From positions 1 to 41,226 of the forward strand of contig CALVKT010000044.1 in assembly GCA_944333055.1 (NCBI GenBank): a stretch of 41,226 nt of DNA, given 5' to 3'. Under the pieces are notes generated by a model. That model was given only the letters and a program-made list of their open reading frames with translations. It searched no databases and had not been told where the DNA came from. Below, one piece after another: positions 16,235-22,944 of this stretch. This DNA is from an uncultured Clostridia bacterium (GTDB taxonomy: Bacteria > Bacillota > Clostridia > Christensenellales > Aristaeellaceae). The position numbers and the translations under genes are program-made. Numbering within the stretch: the first letter of the stretch is position 1; the number at the start of each line of letters is the position of its first letter.

Positions 16235-17181
16235 TTGCCACCTCCGACGCGGATGCGCGGGTCGATGAGACCGTAGGAAATGTCCACGATCAGGATCGTC
16301 ACCAGCGAGATCGCGGAGTAGAAGATGAGCAGCGCCACGGTGAGAAAGTGGTCGCCGGCGAGGATGGAATCGATGAGCAGGCCGCCCATGCCGGGCACGG
16401 CGAACATCTTCTCCACCACCAGCGAGCCGCCCATGATGCCGGTGATCATCGGGATGATCGTGTTGGCGATGGGCACCAGCGAGTTGCGGAACGCATGGAA
16501 GATCGTCGCCTGCGTGCGCGAGAGGCCCTTGGTGCGCGCCAGAAGCATGTAGTCGGAGTTGAGCGTCTCGATCAGCTCGCCGCGCAGATACCGGCCGATG
16601 GTCGCGATGGGGTTGAGCGCCAGCGCGATGATGGGCAGCACCATCGAGTAGAGCTGCGCGCCGAACGTGGTGGCCTGCGAGTCATAGAGCGTGGGGAAGA
16701 TGGGCCACACGTACGTCAGGCAGTATTGCAGCAGCGAGGCGAAGACGAACGAGGGCACGGAGATGCAGATGACGATCAAAAACGAGAGCACGTTGTCCGT
16801 TGCCTTGTTGCGCTGCAAAGCGGCTGCGACGCCCACGATGATGCCAAGCGGCAGCGAGATGAGCAGCGAGAACACATTCAAAACCACCGTGGGCGGAATG
16901 CGGATGGCCAGTATGTCGAACACATCCAGACCGGGGCGAACCTTGACGGACGTGCCGAAGTCGCCGCGCGTCACGATGCCCTCGATAAAATAGAAATACT
17001 GGACAATCATCGGTTTGTCCAGATGCATTTCAGCTTCGAGCTGCGCCTGAATTTCCGGCGAAACCTCTGGATTTTCAAAAATGCTCATGGGCATGAGGCG
17101 AATGACCCAGAACGAGAGCGTCATCACCAGAAAGAGGGTCAGCAGCATGGCGCCGATCCGTCCCAACAGATACTTGAACAT
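16231..17181 (-). CDS. oppB: Oligopeptide ABC transporter permease OppB/DppB
   Basis: The 316-residue permease starts MFKYLLGRIGAMLLTLFLVM, the usual OppB opening, and has six membrane helices. Typical motifs are the external FGTSVKVRPGLDVFDILA region and the coupling loop YMLLARTKGLSRTQATIFHA. The ATG at 17181 follows GGAGG with a short 4-nt spacing; an upstream TTG at 17208 has no ribosome site, so I reject it. It lies 93 nt downstream of the binding-protein gene, separated by a strong hairpin (17228-17260), a common way to keep permease levels below binding-protein levels. Confidence 0.91.
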   Translation of the reverse strand: MFKYLLGRIGAMLLTLFLVMTLSFWVIRLMPMSIFENPEVSPEIQAQLEAEMHLDKPMIVQYFYFIEGIVTRGDFGTSVKVRPGLDVFDILAIRIPPTVVLNVFSLLISLPLGIIVGVAAALQRNKATDNVLSFLIVICISVPSFVFASLLQYCLTYVWPIFPTLYDSQATTFGAQLYSMVLPIIALALNPIATIGRYLRGELIETLNSDYMLLARTKGLSRTQATIFHAFRNSLVPIANTIIPMITGIMGGSLVVEKMFAVPGMGGLLIDSILAGDHFLTVALLIFYSAISLVTILIVDISYGLIDPRIRVGGGK

Positions 17182-17227
17182 GGAACCTCCACGCTTGCCG
17201 TGCGGCAAACGGATGAATCAGGATGGA

Positions 17228-17260
17228 GCCGCGCGGGCACCCGGAGGATGCCCGCGCGGC
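17228..17260 (-). other. Intra-operon mRNA hairpin between binding protein and oppB
   Basis: A perfect 12-bp stem, GCCGCGCGGGCA (17228-17239) with TGCCCGCGCGGC (17249-17260), with a 9-nt loop. No T-run follows on the minus strand, so it is more likely an mRNA stabiliser or partial attenuator than a full terminator. Confidence 0.7.
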
Positions 17261-17274
17261 CCGTGGATGGTGGG

Positions 17275-19023
17275 TTATTCGACGATGTCGCCGTACATGA
17301 TGCCCCAGCCGAAGCCCGGAATGTACGTGCTCACCGGCAGCTTGAGGCGGGTGGAGAACATGTCGTAGTTGACGTGCTGCACCACCGGGATCTGGATGAC
17401 CTTGTCCAGGTAGATGCGTTCGAGCTTTGCGGTCTCCTCAAGCATGCGGTCGTAGTCGCTCTTCACCTCGTCGGAATCGCACACCGCATACTGGGCTTCG
17501 AATTCCTCGTCGAAGAAGTTGTTCGGATGAGAGCTGTAGGTGGACAGGTAGTAGTAGAAGCAGGTATAGGGATACGTGCGGGAAGCGCTGCGCGACCAGT
17601 CGTTCGGGGAGAGATCCCAGACGTCGGTGGTCTTCTTGTAGTCGGTGGTGGACATGCCGGCGTACGTGTCGATTTCCAGCTGCACCTTGCCCTCAAAGAT
17701 CACCGGCAGTTCTTCCATCAGGTATTCGGCGGTCGCCTTCCAGGCGGTGTCGCTCTCGTCGAAGGCCATGCGCACGGTGATGACGGTGTCTTCGGGGACG
17801 CCGGCCTCCTCATACGCCTTGGCGAGGTATTCGCGGGCCAGCTCCGGGTTGTAGCCGTACGGGCCCCAGGAATCGACCAGCTCGGCGACGGCCTTGCCCG
17901 GCTCGGAATCGCGGTAGAGCAGGGCGTTCTCCGAGAGGATGCCCGCCTGACCGTTGACGTAGGTGCCGGACGGCTCCAGATAGCCGAACAGGCTCTCGGC
18001 GATGACCTCGCGGTTCATCGCGTGATAGAGCGCCTTGCGCCAGGCGACCGTGCCGCACAGCGGGTTTTCCGGGTTCTTGCAGTTGACGTCGATGTGGTAG
18101 ACGGTCAGCGACGGATATTCGACCATGCGCGGATCGTCGATGTACGTCTCGATGGTGTTGGCGTCGGGGGAGAGATAGTCGAGCATGCCGGACTCCCAGA
18201 GCTCCACGCGGGCGTTCATCTCAGGGATGACGCGCACCTCGACGGTGTCGTAGTGGAACAGGTCGGCGAGCCAGTAGTCCGGGTTCTTCTTGTAGATCTG
18301 GATGGAGTCGAACGTCCAGGTGTCAAACGTGTACGGGCCGCAGCTCATCCACATGTCCAGCGTCGTGCCGTAGGTGGTGTTGGTGCGCTCCGCGTTCATG
18401 CCGGCCTCGTAGAGCGGCTCATACACCGGGGCGATGGCGCGGTTGTTCTGGCTGAAGTGGGAGCAAACGCTCGTCATGGAGCACGGCGAGGTGGTCTTGA
18501 TCTCCAGCGTGTAGTCGTCGATCTTCTTGATGCCCACGTCCTCCCAGGCGACGGTGTTGCTCGTGCCCTGCAGGCTGTACTCCTTCGCGTTGACGATGGT
18601 GATGTTGAAATCGGAGAGGAAGTCCGCCATCTGATTGCTCAGCACGGGGTCCAGCAGCATCTTGTAGGAGTAGATGAACGTGTCGGCGTTGATGGGATCG
18701 CCGTTTTGCCACTTGGCCTCCGGGCGCAGCTTGATCTGCCAGGTGGTTTCATCCACCTGAATGGGCAGCTCCGCGGCGAGGTCGCCCACGTAGCTGTAGC
18801 CCAGGCCGTCCTCGTCGGGCACGGCGCGATAGGGGAACGCGCCGCAGTAGGAGATGGGCGTATCCAGCGAGACATCCACGGAGTCGTGGCCGTTGAGGAT
18901 CGGACAGTCGCCGGTCAGGTAGTAGCGGAGCACCTTTTCCGCGCTCGCCGCGGCGGGCAGCAGGCACACGGCCAACAGCAGCGCGGTCATGCCGAGGACA
19001 ACCAGCGTGTTGCGTCTTTTCAT
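17275..19023 (-). CDS. oppA: Peptide ABC transporter substrate-binding protein (SBP_bac_5), no lipobox
   Basis: The 582-residue extracytoplasmic protein has the family 5 solute-binding fold: WQIKLRPEAKWQNGDPINADTFIYS is split by charged turns near residues 95-120, then YKKNPDYW, and WRKALYHAMNREVIAE in the second lobe. The leader ends PAAASA-EK (Ala26-Ser27-Ala28), a signal peptidase I site. The only leader cysteine (Cys20, in LAVC) has Val at -1 and is a poor lipobox, which is unusual for a Gram-positive binding protein. The ATG has GGGAG at 8 nt. It sits between the small membrane protein gene and oppB in one operon. Peptides are the likely ligand; this is inference. Confidence 0.9.
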   Translation of the reverse strand: MKRRNTLVVLGMTALLLAVCLLPAAASAEKVLRYYLTGDCPILNGHDSVDVSLDTPISYCGAFPYRAVPDEDGLGYSYVGDLAAELPIQVDETTWQIKLRPEAKWQNGDPINADTFIYSYKMLLDPVLSNQMADFLSDFNITIVNAKEYSLQGTSNTVAWEDVGIKKIDDYTLEIKTTSPCSMTSVCSHFSQNNRAIAPVYEPLYEAGMNAERTNTTYGTTLDMWMSCGPYTFDTWTFDSIQIYKKNPDYWLADLFHYDTVEVRVIPEMNARVELWESGMLDYLSPDANTIETYIDDPRMVEYPSLTVYHIDVNCKNPENPLCGTVAWRKALYHAMNREVIAESLFGYLEPSGTYVNGQAGILSENALLYRDSEPGKAVAELVDSWGPYGYNPELAREYLAKAYEEAGVPEDTVITVRMAFDESDTAWKATAEYLMEELPVIFEGKVQLEIDTYAGMSTTDYKKTTDVWDLSPNDWSRSASRTYPYTCFYYYLSTYSSHPNNFFDEEFEAQYAVCDSDEVKSDYDRMLEETAKLERIYLDKVIQIPVVQHVNYDMFSTRLKLPVSTYIPGFGWGIMYGDIVE

Positions 19024-19089
19024 CGTAACATCTCCCTTTCAAGTTGGAATGGATGTACATCGCACGCGCGGCGCGATGACATGGCGGGT

Positions 19090-19464
19090 TTACATGACGG
19101 CGAGGAGCGCGGAGAGGAGCATCAGCGCGGCGGCGACGCACAGCAGCGGCTTGGCGTCCGCGTGACGGGGGCGGGTGTTGCGGTAGTGCAGGTAGCCGTC
19201 CTTCATCTCCTGGGCGGATTCCGCGCGGCCCTGCCAGAGCCTGCGCAGGGACTTGACGCCCCACGCGGCCGATGTGAACATGCGCATGTTCACGAGCTGG
19301 CGGATCAGCCCCCAGACGAGGAAGAGCGACGCCTGGGCAAAGAGCACGTCTGAGGCGAGCGCCAGGCCCTGCGCGCGGCGCGCGGCGCACAGCGGAACGG
19401 CTGCGCCCAGCGCCAGCAGCACCGCAGCGGTGATCAGGAAGCGTTTTCGTTCGCATTGGGTCAT
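19090..19464 (-). CDS. Small membrane protein, DUF3899-like
   Basis: This 124-residue protein has three hydrophobic segments: one N-terminal, one around LASDVLFAQASLFLVWGLIR, and one C-terminal (LLCVAAALMLLSALLAVM). A polar middle holds a Gly-Tyr-His-Tyr segment (KDGYLHYRN). The pattern resembles DUF3899 membrane proteins of Firmicutes, which have no known role. It is the first gene of the peptide-transporter operon, 66 nt upstream of the binding-protein gene, and has AAGGAAAGG before its ATG. A supporting role in the transporter is a guess from position only. Confidence 0.55.
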   Translation of the reverse strand: MTQCERKRFLITAAVLLALGAAVPLCAARRAQGLALASDVLFAQASLFLVWGLIRQLVNMRMFTSAAWGVKSLRRLWQGRAESAQEMKDGYLHYRNTRPRHADAKPLLCVAAALMLLSALLAVM

Positions 19465-19545
19465 GGAGCGCCGCCTTTCCTTGAAAAAACCATGAAAGAT
19501 GAAGCCTTTCGGCGGCCGATCGCCCCGACTTCAACGTTATCATCA

Positions 19546-19575
19546 ATTATATAGCAGTTTTGATGGAAGTGTCAA
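19546..19575 (-). promoter_or_regulatory. Strong promoter for the peptide-transporter operon
   Basis: On the minus strand a perfect TTGACA (19570-19575), 18-nt spacer and perfect TATAAT (19546-19551), about 80 nt upstream of the first ATG. It is the best consensus match in the window. Confidence 0.82.
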
Positions 19576-19718
19576 CCAGTTGCGGGTGCGTTTTGTAGAA
19601 AAGCCGAAAGGAGACAAAATCCGGCTGCAAATTGGCGGCTGTTTTTGGAGGATAAACGACGCGGAATGAATCGGGTGGGGAGGGTGTCTGCATTTTTTTA
19701 CACGCAGCGGGCGTGGGA

Positions 19719-19823
19719 TCAGCGAACCGGAAAGAAGGAGCCGGCGGCAGCCGGCACGCCGATGACGATCAGCGCGGCGATGAGCATGGCGGGCAGTGAA
19801 GGCTTGATCCGCACGTCCTCCAT
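19719..19823 (-). CDS. Possible 34-residue single-helix membrane peptide
   Basis: Within a gap of nearly 400 nt between the opp promoter and the NrdD-like terminator, an ATG at 19823 opens a 34-residue frame: MEDVRIKPS, then a hydrophobic stretch LPAMLIAALIVIGVPAAAG, then SFFPVR and a stop. The composition fits one membrane helix with charged ends. The upstream region (CCGGGCGGG) is a poor ribosome site, and no clear promoter or terminator frames it. The frame is also open upstream, with several Cys and His, so a longer reading is possible. I list it as a low-confidence candidate; nothing else in this gap looks coding. Confidence 0.22.
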   Translation of the reverse strand: MEDVRIKPSLPAMLIAALIVIGVPAAAGSFFPVR

Positions 19824-19903
19824 CCCGCCCGGCTGGCCGGAACGACATATCTGGCATGCGCCGAAAAGCTTGCGAACCGGCGTGAGCCGATGTCCTGCAT
19901 GAC

Positions 19904-19947
19904 AAAAAACGGCCTCGCGCCGGCTGAAACCGGGCGCGAGGCCGTTT
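19904..19947 (-). terminator. Terminator after the NrdD-like gene
   Basis: An 11-bp stem GGCCTCGCGCC/GGCGCGAGGCC (19911-19921 with 19933-19943), extended by AC/GT pairs, followed on the minus strand by six T (19904-19909). It begins about 17 nt after the stop at 19964. Confidence 0.9.
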
Positions 19948-19963
19948 AGGCGTCGGGGTTTTC

Positions 19964-20233
19964 TTATATGGCGATGCCGTGCTTGACGCGGTCGCGCTCC
20001 TCGGCGCGCTTGGCGTTGTTGAAGCGGTCGAGCGTGCCCACCAGATAGCCGGTGATGCGGCGGATGCGGTGGAAGGGCTGGTTCTGATAGCGATAGGCCA
20101 GCTCCACGTAGTCGCCGTCCACGCGGATGTCGATGGTGTCCGGCTCACGGCCGTAGAGCCCGGCTCCACGCGCGATGTATGCGTTTATTTCCTCCTGCGG
20201 CAGCGCACCGCCGTTGATGTTGACCGTACACAT
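19964..20233 (-). CDS. Stand-alone NrdD C-terminal-like (glycyl-radical motif) small protein
   Basis: The 89-residue protein resembles only the last part of class III (anaerobic) ribonucleotide reductase NrdD. Residues 58-85 read RRITGYLVGTLDRFN followed by NAKRAEERDRVKH, corresponding to the RVCGYLG glycyl-radical segment and the basic tail of E. coli NrdD; Gly62 is at the radical position. The zinc cysteine pairs normally before the loop are absent, and only Cys2 is present. Full-length NrdD and the activase NrdG are not in the window. The ATG at 20233 has GGAGG at 8 nt, and it has its own promoter and terminator, so it is not a pseudogene remnant. A spare-radical-domain role like that of GrcA for pyruvate formate-lyase is my hypothesis. 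Confidence 0.65.
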   Translation of the reverse strand: MCTVNINGGALPQEEINAYIARGAGLYGREPDTIDIRVDGDYVELAYRYQNQPFHRIRRITGYLVGTLDRFNNAKRAEERDRVKHGIAI

Positions 20234-20266
20234 GAGAATCCCTCCATATCTTGTATCGACAGAAAC

Positions 20267-20294
20267 ATTATAGCACAAAATATGGGTTTGTAAA
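20267..20294 (-). promoter_or_regulatory. Promoter for the NrdD-like gene
   Basis: Minus-strand TTTACA (20289-20294), 16-nt spacer, TATAAT (20267-20272), about 34 nt from the start codon. Confidence 0.72.
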
Positions 20295-20298
20295 GCAT

Positions 20299-20331
20299 AA
20301 AATGCCGCGCGAGCCAATCTCCCGCGCGGCA
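20299..20331 (-). terminator. Terminator after trpS
   Basis: TGCCGCGCG (20303-20311) pairs with CGCGCGGCA (20323-20331); ATTTTATG follows on the minus strand. It immediately precedes the promoter of the NrdD-like gene. Confidence 0.75.
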
Positions 20332-20334
20332 GCG

Positions 20335-21342
20335 TCACTTCTGCACGTAGCCGATTTTCTTCATGAACTTTTGCAGCGTGCGCTCGGCCAGCGCGCCTGC
20401 GCGCTGCGCGCCTGCGCGGTAGACCGATTCCATGTAGGCCTTGTCCTTCATGACGCGGGCAAACTCCGCCTGAATGGGCGCGAGCGTTTCGACGGTCACG
20501 TCGGTGACGGCGGCCTTGAGCTCGCCGTAGCCCTTGCCTTCGAAGGAGGCGACGAGCTGATCCATGTCCCCGCCGGTGAGCGCGCAGATGATGGACAGCA
20601 GATTACTCACGCCGGGCTTGTTCTCCGGATCAAAGCGGATGCAGGCGTCGGAGTCGGTGACGGCGCGGCGATACTTGCGGCGGATGACGTCCGGCGTATC
20701 CAGCACGGAGATGAAGCTGTCCTCCGCTTCGGACTTGCTCATCTTGCGGGTCGGGTCCTGCAGGCTCATGACGCGCGCGCCGACTTTTGAATAATACCCC
20801 TCCGGGATGGTGAACACATGGCCGTAGATGCCGTTGACGCGCATGGCGATGTCGCGGCAGATCTCCAGATGCTGCGTCTGATCCCGGCCCACGGGCACGA
20901 GGTTCGCCTGATAGAGCAGGATGTCGCCGGCCATGAGCACGGGATAGGTGAACAGGCCGCAGTTGATGTTGTCCGCGTGCTTGGCGCTCTTGTCCTTGAA
21001 CTGGGTCATGCGGTTCATCTCGCCCATGTAGGTGAAGCAGTCGAGCAGCCAGCCCAGCTGCGCGTGCTGGGGCACGTGGCTCTGGAAGAAGAGCACGCTC
21101 TTATCGGGGTTCAGGCCGGAGGCGAGCAGAAGGCCCAGCATCTGCATGGCGTTTTGACGGAACTTCGCCGGGTCCTGGCGCACGGTGATGGTGTGCAGAT
21201 CGGCGATCATGTACAGGCAGTCGTATTCGTCTTCCAGCAGCTTCCAGTTGCGCATGGCGCCGATGTAATTGCCCAGCGTGGGCGTGCCGGTGGGCTGAAT
21301 GCCCGAGAGGATGCGCTGTTTGCGCACGGGGTTCTCTTGCAT
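20335..21342 (-). CDS. trpS: Tryptophanyl-tRNA synthetase
   Basis: This 335-residue class I synthetase charges tRNA-Trp. It begins MQENPVRKQRILSGIQPTG with the HIGH-equivalent TPTLGNYIGAM, and has the tryptophan-site loops MIADLHTITVRQDP and VPVGRDQTQHLE, and the KMSKS loop near residue 200. The length is normal for bacterial TrpS. The frame is open upstream to 21426, but AAGGAGG lies 7 nt before the ATG at 21342. A palindrome CTTGCA-tg-TGCAAG covers the start codon. No T-box leader is visible in the short 5' region (about 60 nt). It is monocistronic with a terminator at 20299-20331. Confidence 0.95.
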   Translation of the reverse strand: MQENPVRKQRILSGIQPTGTPTLGNYIGAMRNWKLLEDEYDCLYMIADLHTITVRQDPAKFRQNAMQMLGLLLASGLNPDKSVLFFQSHVPQHAQLGWLLDCFTYMGEMNRMTQFKDKSAKHADNINCGLFTYPVLMAGDILLYQANLVPVGRDQTQHLEICRDIAMRVNGIYGHVFTIPEGYYSKVGARVMSLQDPTRKMSKSEAEDSFISVLDTPDVIRRKYRRAVTDSDACIRFDPENKPGVSNLLSIICALTGGDMDQLVASFEGKGYGELKAAVTDVTVETLAPIQAEFARVMKDKAYMESVYRAGAQRAGALAERTLQKFMKKIGYVQK

Positions 21343-21401
21343 GTGCAAGCCTCCTTGTAAGAGCGCGCCGGGGCGGCACGGGATCGTTTTTGAATGGCAC
21401 C

Positions 21402-21430
21402 ATTGTAACACAATCAGGGGATGCACGCAA
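21402..21430 (-). promoter_or_regulatory. Promoter for trpS
   Basis: Minus-strand TTGCGT (21425-21430), 17 nt, TACAAT (21402-21407), 60 nt from the start codon. A moderate consensus match. Confidence 0.55.
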
Positions 21431-21534
21431 GCGCGGGCGCGCCGTCTTCACGCCGGGCCGCGCGAAAGCGCCAATGCGCGTTTGAGAAAGCATCCTGCGC
21501 GCTCGCGGCAGTCGCACGCGGAACGGGAAGCCGC

Positions 21535-22932
21535 TTATCGCGCCTGCGCCGGGATCGCCAGATCGTACCAGACCTCTCCGGTCTCCTCGTGCCCCTGAAT
21601 CCGCGCGTAGACGCGCAGCGTCTGCCCGTCCAGCGCGCCGGGCTCGCAGGCGTAGAGCGTGTCCACGCCGTAATCCTGAAGCAGCGTCTCGCTGCCGTCC
21701 GCCCCGCGCAGCACGAACTTGTACGCCGGGGTGTAGATCGCGGTGTGGTTGCAGTCCGCCAGAAAGACATCCTGCGTCCTCGCCAGTTCGCGCACGCGCG
21801 CCTCGTCCTGTTCGAGCGCGGGGTTCCACGGCGCGTCGGGATCAAAGAAGGTGATCCACGCGTTCGTGGTGAAATCGATCGAATCCAGATAGGCCCAGCG
21901 GTTGGGATAAAACCAGCCGCTCACGTCCTCGCCCGCCGTGTACGCCTCAAAGACGCGGCAGAACGCGCGGCTGAGGATGTCCGCGCCCTCGCCGACCATG
22001 TGGTACAGGTCGAAGAAGTAGGCATCCAGCCGCGGCATCAGCTCCGGCCTGGCAAACGAGAAGTTGAAGCAGGGCACGCCCATCTCCTGGCAGAAGGCCA
22101 TCAGGCTGTCGTTGTAATCCAGAAAGCCCGGCTCCGCCAGCGCGTGCGCCGTGTGGTTGGGATAGATGACGACCATCAGCTGCGCGCCGTTCTCCTCGCA
22201 GAGCTGCTTGTAGAGCGCAAGCTGTTCCCTGGAGCCGTCAAAGAGCTCATAATGATAGCCGGTGTATTCGCGCACGACGGTGCGGATGGCATCGTCTGCG
22301 CGCTCATCCGTCTCGTGGCGCAGAAAGCCGCTGCCCTGATAGGAGACGGTCGGGTCCATGTCTTCCCTGAGGCGCGCGTAGGTCTTCTCCGGGAAGTGGC
22401 GCAGGCCGACGGTCTTGATCACGTCGGAGATCGACTTCGCGCCAAAGCCGCGGAACATCAGCAGGCGGTCGAGGTAGTAGCCGTCCTCATCGGTCGTGCG
22501 CAGGTAGTAGTCGAGCCGGTTGGCCGGGTCGGAGAGGAAGGGCATCAGCTTGTACTGCGCCTCGGTCGACTCGCGCACGGTTTCAAAGTTGTACGGTTCG
22601 GTGACGAGCACGATCCACTGCGGATCGTTCGTGAGGAACATCTCCTTCGTCAGCGCGATGGAGGCGGGCATGGAGGCGGTGGGCACGGTCGCGCAGAAGG
22701 CATTCAGCCCCGTCTCCTGCGTGATGAGCGGCGCGTTGAAGTGGTCGCGCACGATGGAGGAGCCGACGAACGCCAGCTCGATGTCATCGCGCTGCTGCAT
22801 CTCGTGCAGGGTCAGCCGGGCGATGGTGTCCGTTTGAATCAGGTGCGTGTTGGCGAAGGCCAGCAGCAGCGCAAAGCCCAGCAGGAAGATGCACAGCCGC
22901 ACGGCGCGGCGCAGATTGGGATGCTTGTTCAC
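21535..22932 (-). CDS. SGNH-hydrolase-like acyl-transfer partner of MBOAT protein
   Basis: The 465-residue protein has one N-terminal membrane anchor (about 12-28) and an external domain. The motif LAFVGSSIVRDHFN (nucleophile Ser, near residue 58) and DLYHMVGEGADILS (Asp and His of the triad, near residue 310) mark it as SGNH/GDSL-type, like AlgX/AlgJ or DltD, which finish O-acylation of exported polymers. It lies 12 nt after the MBOAT gene in the same orientation, the usual arrangement of a two-part acetylation system. The C-terminal 100 residues look like a separate beta-rich domain. The acylated polymer is unknown. Confidence 0.75.
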   Translation of the reverse strand: MNKHPNLRRAVRLCIFLLGFALLLAFANTHLIQTDTIARLTLHEMQQRDDIELAFVGSSIVRDHFNAPLITQETGLNAFCATVPTASMPASIALTKEMFLTNDPQWIVLVTEPYNFETVRESTEAQYKLMPFLSDPANRLDYYLRTTDEDGYYLDRLLMFRGFGAKSISDVIKTVGLRHFPEKTYARLREDMDPTVSYQGSGFLRHETDERADDAIRTVVREYTGYHYELFDGSREQLALYKQLCEENGAQLMVVIYPNHTAHALAEPGFLDYNDSLMAFCQEMGVPCFNFSFARPELMPRLDAYFFDLYHMVGEGADILSRAFCRVFEAYTAGEDVSGWFYPNRWAYLDSIDFTTNAWITFFDPDAPWNPALEQDEARVRELARTQDVFLADCNHTAIYTPAYKFVLRGADGSETLLQDYGVDTLYACEPGALDGQTLRVYARIQGHEETGEVWYDLAIPAQAR

Positions 22933-22944
22933 AGTGTGCCTCCG

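Noticed and set aside
16348-19353. A 1001-codon plus-strand open frame antisense to the opp genes
   Set aside because: The composition is His/Arg/Gln-rich and unlike a folded protein; the minus-strand frames encode clear transporter proteins.
19645-19902. An 85-residue plus-strand frame in the opp/NrdD-like gap
   Set aside because: Low-complexity, no plausible ribosome site at its start and no recognisable protein pattern.
21343-21430. Possible T-box riboswitch upstream of trpS
   Set aside because: Only about 60 nt lie between promoter and start, too short, and no T-box sequence or terminator/antiterminator pair is seen.
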